This document shows, piece by piece, positions 27,030-36,341 of a stretch of DNA of 64,000 nt. Position 1 is the first letter of the stretch, and each line of letters begins with the position of its first letter. The notes below the pieces were generated by a model that saw only the letters and a list, made by a program, of their open reading frames with translations, had not been told where the DNA came from and ran no database searches. Source of the stretch: Azotimanducus chitobiosivorans (GTDB lineage: Bacteria; Pseudomonadota; Gammaproteobacteria; Pseudomonadales; Azotimanducaceae); assembly GCA_965200235.1 (NCBI GenBank), contig OZ241339.1, positions 1,054,001-1,118,000 on the forward strand, written 5' to 3'. The position numbers were made by a program, and so were the translations under genes.

Positions 27030-28418
27030 ATGGTCGGTGCCGCGCCGACGACTTTTATTATTGCGATCTTTTTGCTTGCACTGGCACCTGCGCAAGCCAA
27101 GCTACCGGACTTCGCTGATTTAGTGGAAGACAACGTCGACTCGGTCGTGCATATCACCGTGATCAGCGAAGGCGAAGGCATGCTCGGCGGTCTTCGCAGA
27201 GCGCTTCCCGAAGAGTGGTTTGATCGACGCATCTTTCCATGGCCTGAGGACGAGCCAAGGCGCAGACAAGGGCAGGGATCCGGATTTATCATCTCTGCCG
27301 ATGGCTATGTGTTAACGAACAACCATGTTGTCGCCTCAGGTGGCGACATCACCGTACGAATGCATGACCGGCGCGAATTCAAGGCCGAACTCGTGGGGGC
27401 GGACGCACGCAGCGATGTCGCCCTGCTCAAAGTCGAAGCAGACGACCTGCCAGCGGCCAAGCTTGGGGATTCCGATGAGCTGCGCGTCGGCGAATGGGTG
27501 TTCGCGATCGGCTCGCCATTTAATTTCGAATACAGCGTTACGGCCGGGATCGTATCCGCGCTCGGACGCAGCTCGCTTGGTTCAGGCGCCAATAGCTTCG
27601 TGCCCTTTATTCAATCTGATGTGGCGATCAATCCCGGCAATTCCGGCGGGCCGCTGTTCGACCTTGACGGGCGTGTCGTTGGCATCAACTCGCAAATATT
27701 CTCGCGCTCCGGAGGCTTTCAGGGCATCTCCCTCTCCATCCCGATCGATGCCGCCATGGAAGTCGTTGAGATGCTCAAGGCCGATGGCAGCGTTTCGCGC
27801 GGATTCCTCGGTGTGCGCCTGGATAGCGGACCGTCCTTTGAGGTTGCGAAGAGCCTCGGGCTTGACCGCCCCATGGGAGCGCTGATCACCGAAGTCCTTG
27901 CGGATACGCCCGCCGAAGAAGCCGGTCTCAAGTCGGGTGATGTCATCCTCTCGGTCGATGGCGAAGATGTGGACTTGTCGAGTGATCTGCCTTTCATGAT
28001 CGGCAGGCGCAAGAGCGGGGAGAATATTGATCTCAAAGTATGGCGTGACCGGCGCGAGATTGACGTTGAAGTCACTCTGGCGCTGCTGCCCGACGATGAG
28101 GGACAATCGGATGCCGATGACAGCGAAGGTAGCGAGCTGAAGCCAGGTGCGCTCGGCCTCGGCGTGACGAGCGTACCCCACGAGCTCGTTGAGCGTCTTG
28201 ACGTTGATGGCGGCGTGCTCGTTCGATCCTCAGCAGGGCTTGCCCGCTCCGCAGACATCGTGCCGGGCGACATCATCTTGCAGGTGCAAGGCCAAGCTAT
28301 TGATGGGCTTGACGATTTTTCATCCGTCGTTGAGAACCTAGAAGCGGGCGAGCACGCCAGCTTCCTTATTCTTCGCGGCAATTTCCGCACCTACCGGGCG
28401 ATACGGGTGCCGGATTGA
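27030..28418 (+). CDS. Do-family periplasmic serine protease (DegQ/MucD)
   Basis: Periplasmic protease and chaperone of the HtrA group. I start at ATG 27030, giving 462 residues and a clean signal peptide (TTFIIAIFLLALAPAQA). GTG 27006 is possible, and the longer frame upstream overlaps the SDR gene. The triad is H in LTNNHVVASGG, D in ARSDVALLKVE and S in NPGNSGGPLFDLDGRV. Two PDZ domains follow (FLGVRLDSGPSF and the segment from about 370). The gene overlaps lepA at TTGA, and the mucD–lepA order matches Pseudomonas, so MucD is the likely equivalent. Confidence 0.93.
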   Translation: MVGAAPTTFIIAIFLLALAPAQAKLPDFADLVEDNVDSVVHITVISEGEGMLGGLRRALPEEWFDRRIFPWPEDEPRRRQGQGSGFIISADGYVLTNNHVVASGGDITVRMHDRREFKAELVGADARSDVALLKVEADDLPAAKLGDSDELRVGEWVFAIGSPFNFEYSVTAGIVSALGRSSLGSGANSFVPFIQSDVAINPGNSGGPLFDLDGRVVGINSQIFSRSGGFQGISLSIPIDAAMEVVEMLKADGSVSRGFLGVRLDSGPSFEVAKSLGLDRPMGALITEVLADTPAEEAGLKSGDVILSVDGEDVDLSSDLPFMIGRRKSGENIDLKVWRDRREIDVEVTLALLPDDEGQSDADDSEGSELKPGALGLGVTSVPHELVERLDVDGGVLVRSSAGLARSADIVPGDIILQVQGQAIDGLDDFSSVVENLEAGEHASFLILRGNFRTYRAIRVPD

Positions 28419-30217
28419 CACCGCTTGAGCAGATTCGCAATTTCTCGATTATTGCGCACATCGATCATGGCAAGTCAACGCTCGCGGACCGGTTAATTGA
28501 GCGCTGCGGGGCGCTCGACACCCGTGAAATGTCCACGCGCGTGCTCGACTCCATGGAGCTTGAGCGCGAGCGCGGCATCACCATCAAATCGCAAAGCGTG
28601 ACCTTGCACTACGTCAGCGACGAGGGCATCGAATACCAGCTGAATCTCATCGATACCCCTGGCCATGTCGATTTTCATTACGAAGTCTCGAGGTCGCTGT
28701 CGGCGTGCGAAGGGGCGCTCCTGCTTGTCGATGCCGCGCAGGGCGTCGAAGCGCAGTCGGTGGCGAATTGCCTTGCGGCGATCGAGCAGGATGTTGAAGT
28801 CCTGCCGGTGCTCAATAAAATTGACCTGCCGCAAGCAGAGCCAGCGCGAGTGGCGCGGGAAATCGAGGACCTCGTTGGCCTCGACGCATCCGACGTGCTC
28901 TGTGTTAGCGCCAAAACCGGCGAAGGCGTTGACGCCTTGCTTGAGCGGTTGGTGGCATCTGTGCCTCCGCCGGAAGGCAGTTTTGACGGACACTTGCGTG
29001 CGCTCATCATTGATTCGTGGTTCGATCAGTATCTTGGCATTATTTCGCTTGTGAGAATCGTGTGCGGCGCCGTTCGCAGTGGAGACAAGGTTCTCGTATC
29101 GTCGCTTGGCCGCATTCATGAAGTGACCGAAGTGGGCGGCTTTGCGCCGGGGCGCGTCGCGCGTGATGTGCTGTGCGTTGGCGAAGTCGGCTATATCGTG
29201 GCTGGCATCAAGGATGTCAACGGCGCGCCGGTGGGCGACACGCTCTTAAGTCCGCTCGACCCGAATCCGGAACCCCTGCCGGGCTTTCGGCGCGTGCAGC
29301 CGCTCGTCTACGCCGGCCTCTTTCCCATTGATTCTGATGATTTCGAGCAATTTCGCACCGCGCTCGAACGCCTGTGTCTCAGCGATGCCGCGCTCTTCTA
29401 CGAGCCAGAGACATCGGAAGCCCTTGGCTTTGGATTTCGCTGCGGATTCCTCGGCACACTGCACATGGAAGTCGTGCAAGAACGCCTGGAGCGTGAATAC
29501 GGACTGAGCCTCATCAGTTCAGCGCCGACCGTGCTCTATGAGGTACTGCTCACTTCGGGCGAAGCTGTGCACATCCAGAACCCTTCCGAACTTCCCGACC
29601 TAGGGCGCGTCAAGGAGATTCGCGAGCCGGTTGCCGAGGTCACTATTCTGACGACCAAGGATACCGTCGGCAAGGTGATGAATCTCTGTGTGGAACGGCG
29701 AGGCGTATCAGTGTCGCTCGACATCAGTGGAACGCAAGCGTCCCTTGTGTGGCGCGTGCCGATGAGTGAAGTCGTGCTCGACTTCCATGATCGCCTGAAG
29801 TCCGTCACGCGCGGTTACGGATCGATGGACTACACGATGACCGGCTTCGAGAAAGAAGATCTGGTTCGCCTCGATGTGCTCGTCAATGGCGCCGTTGTCG
29901 ATGCGCTCGCAATGATCGTGCATCGGGGCGTATCGCGCAGCAGGGGCCTTGAGCTGCTTGGCCGCCTCAAGAAGCTCATCCCAAGGCAGATGTTCGATGT
30001 CGCGTTGCAGGCGGCGATCGGCGGCCAGATCATCGCTCGCGAGACAGTCAAAGCCTTGCGCAAGAATGTCACTGCCAAGTGCTATGGGGGCGATGTCACG
30101 CGCAAGAAGAAGCTTTTGAAGAAGCAGAAGGAAGGCAAGAAGCGCATGAAGCGATTAGGCTCGGTCGAGATCCCTCAGGAAGCCTTTCTTGCCGCGCTCG
30201 CACGCGACGATTCGTAA
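28415..30217 (+). CDS. lepA: Elongation factor 4 (LepA)
   Basis: Ribosome-bound GTPase that back-translocates or remodels stalled ribosomes. 600 residues. P-loop AHIDHGKSTLADRLIERC, switch II LIDTPGHVDFHYEVSRSL, G4 NKIDLPQ, and the lysine-rich C-terminal KKKLLKKQKEGKKRMKRLG are all standard. The start is TTG at 28415, whose last bases form the TGA of the upstream protease gene, so translation is coupled. There is no in-frame ATG nearby. The usual downstream lepB–rnc–era are missing here. Confidence 0.96.
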   Translation: MTPLEQIRNFSIIAHIDHGKSTLADRLIERCGALDTREMSTRVLDSMELERERGITIKSQSVTLHYVSDEGIEYQLNLIDTPGHVDFHYEVSRSLSACEGALLLVDAAQGVEAQSVANCLAAIEQDVEVLPVLNKIDLPQAEPARVAREIEDLVGLDASDVLCVSAKTGEGVDALLERLVASVPPPEGSFDGHLRALIIDSWFDQYLGIISLVRIVCGAVRSGDKVLVSSLGRIHEVTEVGGFAPGRVARDVLCVGEVGYIVAGIKDVNGAPVGDTLLSPLDPNPEPLPGFRRVQPLVYAGLFPIDSDDFEQFRTALERLCLSDAALFYEPETSEALGFGFRCGFLGTLHMEVVQERLEREYGLSLISSAPTVLYEVLLTSGEAVHIQNPSELPDLGRVKEIREPVAEVTILTTKDTVGKVMNLCVERRGVSVSLDISGTQASLVWRVPMSEVVLDFHDRLKSVTRGYGSMDYTMTGFEKEDLVRLDVLVNGAVVDALAMIVHRGVSRSRGLELLGRLKKLIPRQMFDVALQAAIGGQIIARETVKALRKNVTAKCYGGDVTRKKKLLKKQKEGKKRMKRLGSVEIPQEAFLAALARDDS

Positions 30218-30239
30218 GCATTGTATTGCGCTTGGCCGC

Positions 30240-30257
30240 GTGTCACGGAAGTGACAC
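30240..30257. promoter_or_regulatory. Inverted repeat GTGTCAC–GGAA–GTGACAC after lepA
   Basis: Perfect 7-base arms with a 4-base loop, 22 bases after lepA and about 100 before the lipoprotein gene. There is no T run, so it may be an operator for the TonB-receptor operon rather than a terminator; the sequence alone does not decide. Confidence 0.4.
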
Positions 30258-30354
30258 CCGCGATTCACAAAACTGCTACTGAACCTTCACGGCTCTGAAA
30301 TTAAGTGTCTTTAGAGTAGTCGCCACGCTCTTCTCGACTTTTGGAGACCTTCAT

Positions 30355-32013
30355 ATGGTTTCGCTTTGCCTTCTTCCAAGGTTCGGACTTCTTGCCGTGA
30401 TGATCGGTCTTCTGGCCGCGTGCGGAGGTGGTGACATCAACATTTCACCATCCACCGCCGACAACTCAGTTGACAACTCATCGGTGACCACGAACACCGC
30501 GACTCCGGACCCCGTGGACGCGGATGCCGTCTGTGCGTCGCGCCTGCTTGAGTCAGGCCAAGAGGTACGCGGCGACTTTCGCGGCAACAACTGCTACTAC
30601 TCGCGCTCGTTTGCGAGCGCCGGCACCAATATCAAGTCGGACATCCTGTTCTCGCCCCTGGACAATGGCGGCGCGCACATTTTTGAAGGCAGCCTCTTTA
30701 TTGGCGAGAACTGCTCCGACGACCAGTGCCTTGCCGAAAAGGGACTGCGCAGAGGTGGCGACGGTCCTACCTTGACCATTGAAGCTGGCACCACGCTCGC
30801 TTGGCAGTCGAACAAGTCTTTCTTGATTATCAATCGTGGCTCGCTTATTTTGGCGCGCGGCGCTGAAGATGCGCCGATCACACTGACCTCCGAATCGGAT
30901 GTGGACGGCACGCTGACTGGCGACAACTTCAACGCTGTGCAGCAATGGGGCGGCGTTGTCGTCAATGGCTTCGCGATTACCAACAAGTGCGACTACGAGG
31001 GCGCAAGCCGCGGTTCCTTGACGACTTCGGATTGCCATGTGTCTGCCGAAGGCGCGGCAGGACTCGACGAGTCGCATTACGGCGGTGATAACGACGATGA
31101 CAGCTCGGGCGTGCTTCAGTATGTCCGCGTCAAGCATACCGGCGCAGAAGTGGCCAATGGCGACGAGCTCAACGGCATTTCCTTCGGCGGTGTCGGCAGC
31201 GGCACGGTGGTCGAGAACCTGCAGGTCTATTCAACCTATGACGACGGCATCGAAATGTTTGGCGGCTCTTTCGACATACGCAATTTCCTTGGCATGTATG
31301 TGCGTGATGATTCGATTGATATCGACGAGGGCTACAACGGCACCATCACCAATGCCTTGGTGATTCAGGCGGAAGACATCGGCAATCACTGCATTGAGTC
31401 AGACGGACTTGGCTCATACAGCAGCCTGACTGATGAGGTGCGCCAAGCCAAGATCAGCCAAGGCATCAACAGTGCGCCGACGATCGAAAACCTGACGTGC
31501 ATCGTGTCGCCTTCCGCAGGGCAGGGCAACTTCGACCCCGGTGCGGGCTGGCGGCTCCGCGAAGGCATTCACCCCACCATTACCAATGCCATGGTGGTGA
31601 GCGCCAAAGGCGTCGATAGTGACGACAACAACTACTGTGTGCGTGTGGACCATTTCGGCGTCACGGAGCCGACCTTAAATGGCATCGTATTCGCTTGCCA
31701 AGACAAGGTTCGCAGCGTGACCGAAGCTGACCTTGTCGGCTTGGGGGCGAGCGTGGCCTTTGCCAACATTACGGGTGTGACAGACCCGAGCGCCAACGCC
31801 GATAGCGATCTGCAGCTCTTGCAAGGCATGCCTCAGATCTATTCGCTGCCCTATGCGTCCATGCAAGTCAATGGCGCGAACCTGCCGACCGGATATAGCG
31901 GTGGCAACATTGGCGGGGTGACGCAAGGCGCCGGTGCCGACTGGACGCAAAATTGGACATTCGGCCTGCATGAATCCAACGAGCCCGACGGTCAGCATTG
32001 GTTCGAACAGTAG
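30355..32013 (+). CDS. Exported lipoprotein with right-handed beta-helix-like region, TonB-receptor partner
   Basis: The 552-residue precursor has a lipoprotein signal (LLAVMIGLLAACGGG, lipobox LAAC near residue 22) then a Thr/Ser/Asp-rich linker. The body has strand-rich repeats such as GTTLAWQSNKSFLIINRGSL, GVVVNGFAI, GVLQYVRVKHTGAEVANGDE and DDGIEMFGGSFDIRNFLGM, a pattern typical of parallel beta-helices. Several Cys pairs suggest disulfides in the envelope. I recognise this type from gammaproteobacterial loci where it stands beside a TonB receptor, as here, with only 11 bases between. It may bind the receptor's ligand at the cell surface. The ligand is unknown. Confidence 0.75.
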   Translation: MVSLCLLPRFGLLAVMIGLLAACGGGDINISPSTADNSVDNSSVTTNTATPDPVDADAVCASRLLESGQEVRGDFRGNNCYYSRSFASAGTNIKSDILFSPLDNGGAHIFEGSLFIGENCSDDQCLAEKGLRRGGDGPTLTIEAGTTLAWQSNKSFLIINRGSLILARGAEDAPITLTSESDVDGTLTGDNFNAVQQWGGVVVNGFAITNKCDYEGASRGSLTTSDCHVSAEGAAGLDESHYGGDNDDDSSGVLQYVRVKHTGAEVANGDELNGISFGGVGSGTVVENLQVYSTYDDGIEMFGGSFDIRNFLGMYVRDDSIDIDEGYNGTITNALVIQAEDIGNHCIESDGLGSYSSLTDEVRQAKISQGINSAPTIENLTCIVSPSAGQGNFDPGAGWRLREGIHPTITNAMVVSAKGVDSDDNNYCVRVDHFGVTEPTLNGIVFACQDKVRSVTEADLVGLGASVAFANITGVTDPSANADSDLQLLQGMPQIYSLPYASMQVNGANLPTGYSGGNIGGVTQGAGADWTQNWTFGLHESNEPDGQHWFEQ

Positions 32014-32024
32014 GCGAGCCACGT

Positions 32025-34781
32025 ATGAACAACCTAGGATTGCTTGGCCGTCGCCTCTTGACCGGCCTCTTGGCGGCGCTCGGAATTTCCGGCGCCACCT
32101 TCGCTGAAGACCAGGTAACAGAGGAAGAGGGAACGGCCTCTACATCCACGGCGCGAGTAGACAACACCGAGATCGAAGATCTCGTTGTCGTCGCTCGCTT
32201 CTACAGCGCCGCGCAAGCGCTCATGAACGAACGCATCGACGACGAGGTCGTTTCGGATGTCATGGACGCCGAGTCGATTGGCCGCCTCGGCGACTCGACA
32301 GTCGCAGCAGCGCTGCGCCGCATGGCGGGATTGACGCTGGTGAACGACAAGTTTGTCTATGTGCGCGGCTTGGGTGAGCGCTATTCGAGCACTTCGCTCA
32401 ACGGTGCCACCATTCCGTCACCGGATCTGACGAGAAATGTCATCCCGCTCGATATTTTTCCAGCATCGATTGTGCAATCGCTGCGTGTGCAAAAGTCCTA
32501 CTCGGCAGACGCGCGCGCCAACTTTGGCGGTGGCAGCATTGACATACGCACCAAAGGCGTCCCCGACGGCTTCATTTGGGCGCTCGAAGCAAGCGGCGGC
32601 TACAATTTTGAGAACGACGGCGAAGTGCTGTCCTATCCAGGCGGCGGTGACGACGACTGGGGCGAGGACGATGGCACGCGCGAACTCGCGGGCAGCATCA
32701 CCGATGCCATCACTCGTTTTCGCGGCAATCTCGGCGTGCAGAACATTGCCGACACGCTGCGTCAAGAAGGCAACATGTACGACTCGCCAGCGGCAGCGTT
32801 CGCGGCTGCTCAGGCCGTCAACAGGCAGATTGCACTTGGCTTGAATCGCAATATCGGCATTCAGTACGAAGACGATACGCCTGACTACGGATTCAAGGCT
32901 AGCATCGGAAATACGTTCCTGGTCGGACGCAACTGGGAGTTCGGCTTTCTTGTTGGTGGCTCGTATGAAACCGACTGGCGCGAACGGCACCGATTCTCGC
33001 GGCTCTTTTCGGACCCTGACGAAGAAACCGAGTCCGAAGACGAATCTATCCGCAGCGTGGACCTGCATGCGAATGTGAACCTTGGCCTTGTGTACGGTGA
33101 CGACCACGAGATATCCACCACGAGCTTGTATCTTCGCAATACAGACGACCGCACGGCGATCCGCGATTTCTTCAATGAGAACCGGCGGCGTTCGGACGGC
33201 TTTGGGTTTCGCGACTATCGAATCAGGTTTGAGGAACGCGACCTCACGGTCAATCAGATCAAGGGTACTCATCGCTTTGGGGACGACACCCGTGCATTAC
33301 TGCCCGAGTCCTTGGACTACACGCTGGAAGTATTGCCTGATGACTTGGAGATCTCTTGGTTTTATTCTGATTCCGAAGGCGGCACCAGCATTCCAAATCA
33401 AGTCGGCGTGCGAGCGGAAACCGATACCGATCCCGTCACGGGCGAGGTATTGAGCTCGGCTGTCAACACTGGTTCGTCAGTTGCGGACTTTCGCTTTACC
33501 GAACTTGGCGACGAGGTTGAAAACTATGGATGGAGCGCGCTGCTGCCGTTCTATGTAGGCAATTCATTTGTTGAGATCAGCTTTGGTGGCGAGCATTCGC
33601 AAAAGGTGCGCACCTATCGTCAAACGCAGCTGAGCCTTGGTGCGCTCAGCGTTGGCGATCCGTCTGTCCTGCAGGGTGGACTTAGCGAAGCGTTCTCGGA
33701 TGCCAACGTCACGAATCCCGCCAACAACTATGTGTTCGATCTGCAAGGCACCAATAATCAGAGCTATATCGCAGCGACGATGACGGATGCGGGCTTCGGC
33801 AAGGTGGACTGGACGTGGAACGAGACATGGCGGGTTTCTGCCGGTGCGCGCTGGGAAGATTATCGTCAAGTCGCCCTGGACTGGAACATCTACGCCTTTA
33901 CGCTTGAGAGTCCGCAAGTGTCGGTCGATCCAGAGACGCTTGAGAACTCAGCCTACCAGGATGACGAATGGTTTCCGTCCGTTTCGCTGACCTACATGTC
34001 GGATTGGCTCGCCGAGACCTTTCAACTTCGCTTTGGCTGGAGCCGCAGCACCGTGCGCCCTGATCTTCGCGAAATCACCGATGCCAGCTATATCGACCCG
34101 ATTACCTCGGAAATTGTCGATGGTAATCCCGGCGTGGTGCCATCGACAGTGACCAACTTCGATATTCGTGCAGAGTGGTTCTTTTTGAACGACGACAATT
34201 TCACGGTGTCGCTGTTCTACAAGGACATTGAAGACCCGATCGAATTTTTTGAAGCGGCCGCGAGCGATACCAACATCGCCCGTGAAATCGTGAACGCAGA
34301 GTCTTCCGAAGTCTATGGGGTGGAAATTGAAGCCCTCAAATCACTGCGATTCCTTGGGCAATGGGCCGATCCCTTCTTCGTGCAGGCGAACGTGACCGCT
34401 CAAGATTCGGAAATCGTCGCAGGTGCGAATGCCGATGCGCCGACGAACCCGGAACGTCCGTTAACCGGCGCGTCTGAGTACGTCGCGAACATCATGCTTG
34501 GATTCGATTCATTCGATGGCCAGCACACGGCATCACTGATCTATAACGTATTTGGCGAGCGGCTCTATGTAGCTGGTCGAAACGGCGCCCCAGATGGCTT
34601 CGAGCAGCCGTTCCATTCGCTTGACTTCACCTATTCCTGGTATCCGACCGAGCGCTTTACGGTCAAGGCCAAGCTGCAGAACATGCTTGACGAAGCGATC
34701 ACGATCGAGCGCGAAGGCGTGGTGATCTTTGAACAGCCGACTGGTCAAGCGTTTTCGGTGAGCGTCCAGTACGCTTACTAG
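32025..34781 (+). CDS. TonB-dependent outer-membrane receptor
   Basis: With ATG 32025 the product has 918 residues: signal peptide (LLTGLLAALGISGATFAE), then IEDLVVVARFYSAAQ, a possible TonB-box region, then the plug domain with GRLGDSTVAAALRRMAGLTL, KFVYVRGLGERYSSTSLNGA and FGGGSIDIRTKGVPD. The rest is a 22-strand barrel with long acidic loops, ending AFSVSVQYAY with a terminal aromatic residue as needed for assembly by BamA. It imports a large substrate using TonB energy. The gene is cotranscribed with the lipoprotein. There is no nearby enzyme to reveal the ligand. Confidence 0.92.
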   Translation: MNNLGLLGRRLLTGLLAALGISGATFAEDQVTEEEGTASTSTARVDNTEIEDLVVVARFYSAAQALMNERIDDEVVSDVMDAESIGRLGDSTVAAALRRMAGLTLVNDKFVYVRGLGERYSSTSLNGATIPSPDLTRNVIPLDIFPASIVQSLRVQKSYSADARANFGGGSIDIRTKGVPDGFIWALEASGGYNFENDGEVLSYPGGGDDDWGEDDGTRELAGSITDAITRFRGNLGVQNIADTLRQEGNMYDSPAAAFAAAQAVNRQIALGLNRNIGIQYEDDTPDYGFKASIGNTFLVGRNWEFGFLVGGSYETDWRERHRFSRLFSDPDEETESEDESIRSVDLHANVNLGLVYGDDHEISTTSLYLRNTDDRTAIRDFFNENRRRSDGFGFRDYRIRFEERDLTVNQIKGTHRFGDDTRALLPESLDYTLEVLPDDLEISWFYSDSEGGTSIPNQVGVRAETDTDPVTGEVLSSAVNTGSSVADFRFTELGDEVENYGWSALLPFYVGNSFVEISFGGEHSQKVRTYRQTQLSLGALSVGDPSVLQGGLSEAFSDANVTNPANNYVFDLQGTNNQSYIAATMTDAGFGKVDWTWNETWRVSAGARWEDYRQVALDWNIYAFTLESPQVSVDPETLENSAYQDDEWFPSVSLTYMSDWLAETFQLRFGWSRSTVRPDLREITDASYIDPITSEIVDGNPGVVPSTVTNFDIRAEWFFLNDDNFTVSLFYKDIEDPIEFFEAAASDTNIAREIVNAESSEVYGVEIEALKSLRFLGQWADPFFVQANVTAQDSEIVAGANADAPTNPERPLTGASEYVANIMLGFDSFDGQHTASLIYNVFGERLYVAGRNGAPDGFEQPFHSLDFTYSWYPTERFTVKAKLQNMLDEAITIEREGVVIFEQPTGQAFSVSVQYAY

Positions 34782-34809
34782 CACTCCATCAAGCCGATAA
34801 TCTCCTGAT

Positions 34810-35055
34810 ATGATGACGGTCGATGATGGGGAACCACAAGGAATGGAAGATCGTTTCGCGCGAAAACGGATGACGCCTGAGCAAGTCATGGCGAAGATTC
34901 GCTCAGGCGTAAAGCGGCAGGTGCCAGAGGATTTCGTGCACCCAGATGACAAAAATGGCGAGTTTCTCTCGCCTTATGAGCTGCACCTGCTATCGAAACC
35001 CGATGAGTTGAATGCGGATGACATTGATGAGGATTGGTATTGGTTGCATGGCTGA
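34810..35055 (+). CDS. Small acidic protein, putative antitoxin partner of the PIN protein
   Basis: 81 residues, not recognised as a named family. The N-terminal half is basic (DRFARKRMTPEQVMAKIRSG) and the C-terminal third is strongly acidic (KPDELNADDIDEDWYWLHG), a charge layout common in antitoxins. The start is uncertain: ATG 34810 or ATG 34843. Its stop overlaps the start of the PIN gene in ATGGCTGA (8 shared bases), indicating coupled translation. Antitoxin function is inferred from this arrangement only. Confidence 0.6.
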   Translation: MMTVDDGEPQGMEDRFARKRMTPEQVMAKIRSGVKRQVPEDFVHPDDKNGEFLSPYELHLLSKPDELNADDIDEDWYWLHG

Positions 35056-35923
35056 GACCGGGTTTGCAGTCGATACGAATTTGCTACTTCATCCGACCCC
35101 GCGCCGTCTTCTGCATGGCCTTGCATTGGAATCCGGGCATAGCCTTCTCATATTGCCTGAAGTTCACAAGGAGGTGAGTCGCAATATTGCGAACAGCGAC
35201 CTCGGCAAATGGCGCCGCCGTGAGGGGCAATTAGTATCGGCTGCCGTGAGAGAGCGTGCTGGCAAACAGATTCGAGAAGCTGTCGAGAGATGGTATGCAG
35301 GAGAACTTGAACGGTCCGATACGGCTTTTACGAAAGTGGAGCCCGTCGATGAAGGCGCTAGCCAGCAGATTCGCGACATCATTCAAGAAATGCCTTTCGA
35401 GGCCTTCAGAAAAGCGGTGGTGGACGATATCGCGGGTGATCCCACCATTGTCGCGGAGGCCATCTTTTACGACATCGATCTCTTAAGTAGCAACAACCTT
35501 GAGTCGATTGCGCACGACGTTATCAACACTTGGCTGCGTACCGACAAGGGCTGGAACAGAAGCTTGCTGTTTGAGCCGAATGAAACCATACGAGAGCTGG
35601 CTCACGACGATGCCAAGGTGGCCTATCTATGGTTCTTGGCGCACACAATGAATGGCGTGCACGAGCGCGAAGATCAGAACCATCTGATGTTCAGGAATGC
35701 CTTGCAAGCCACAAAGCGAAGCGGGTTTGTTGAGCAATCGGCATCGGGGTTCCACACCATACTCTGGCGGATCGAGCGCTACTACGAGCGGGATCAACGA
35801 TTTCAAGAGAACCTTGAACAGGCGGTGGCATCCAAGCATCACCGAGCATCACTGCAGCCCGAGTTGCGCCGCCTTCGTGCGCTCAGAGACGCTCAGGAGA
35901 GAGCTGCCGGACAGCACAGTTGA
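35048..35923 (+). CDS. PIN-domain putative ribonuclease (long form)
   Basis: Start ATG 35048 gives 291 residues. GFAVDTNLLLHP at the start has the first catalytic Asp of a PIN domain. LPEVHKEVSRN supplies the Glu, and AGDPTIVAEAIFYDIDLLSS (near 145) the C-terminal Asp pair. PIN domains cut RNA. At nearly 300 residues it is twice the usual VapC length, with an extra C-terminal half rich in Arg and Glu. It resembles the larger PIN-like proteins (DUF4935/PIN_8 type) more than VapC. It is coupled to the small acidic gene upstream, so a toxin–antitoxin role is plausible but unproven. Confidence 0.7.
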   Translation: MAETGFAVDTNLLLHPTPRRLLHGLALESGHSLLILPEVHKEVSRNIANSDLGKWRRREGQLVSAAVRERAGKQIREAVERWYAGELERSDTAFTKVEPVDEGASQQIRDIIQEMPFEAFRKAVVDDIAGDPTIVAEAIFYDIDLLSSNNLESIAHDVINTWLRTDKGWNRSLLFEPNETIRELAHDDAKVAYLWFLAHTMNGVHEREDQNHLMFRNALQATKRSGFVEQSASGFHTILWRIERYYERDQRFQENLEQAVASKHHRASLQPELRRLRALRDAQERAAGQHS

Positions 35924-35964
35924 CACTTGCGTGTCAGTTCCATGACAGTTAAATGACATAAATA

Positions 35965-35993
35965 TTGCATTTTTATGACAGTTGCCCTATACT
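35965..35993 (+). promoter_or_regulatory. Sigma-70 promoter for the small lipoprotein
   Basis: TTGCAT, a 17-base spacer, then TATACT, about 50 bases before the gene. ATGACA appears three times around it (35942, 35953, 35975), a possible repeated operator. A small hairpin GTCGT–GAG–ACGAC (36004–36016) would sit in the leader RNA. Confidence 0.6.
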
Positions 35994-36044
35994 GCCCTCC
36001 ATCGTCGTGAGACGACATTCTTCACCAAGAAGAGGAGGCCCACA

Positions 36045-36341
36045 ATGGCTTACTTTAAGAAACTGCTCGCTCAAAGCGCAGCCCTTCCTATCGGCTTCGC
36101 CCTGCTCACCGCAGTAGGCTGCACCGGAGCGAATCTCGCCACCAGCGAATTCGCGCCTACGCACCGATGGGCACGTTCAGACACCAGCATCGCTGAATAC
36201 AATTTCCACAATGTGCGTTGCGTTCGCGATTCCGACGTGAACACAGGAGGTGCGGAGCCGAATTCCCCGGAATTTCTCGCCTATCGAGAATGCATGGAAG
36301 AAAAGGGTTTCGAGCTGATGGGCTTGACAACTCGCGGTTAA
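36045..36341 (+). CDS. Small lipoprotein of unknown function
   Basis: 98 residues from ATG 36045, with a strong AGAGGAGG ribosome site. The signal peptide ends ALLTAVGCTGANL, a lipobox variant (AVGC), so the protein should be lipid-anchored in the envelope. The mature part has two further Cys and no recognised domain. It has its own good promoter, and its last 4 bases overlap the convergent end of the luciferase-like gene, so transcripts collide there. Confidence 0.7.
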   Translation: MAYFKKLLAQSAALPIGFALLTAVGCTGANLATSEFAPTHRWARSDTSIAEYNFHNVRCVRDSDVNTGGAEPNSPEFLAYRECMEEKGFELMGLTTRG

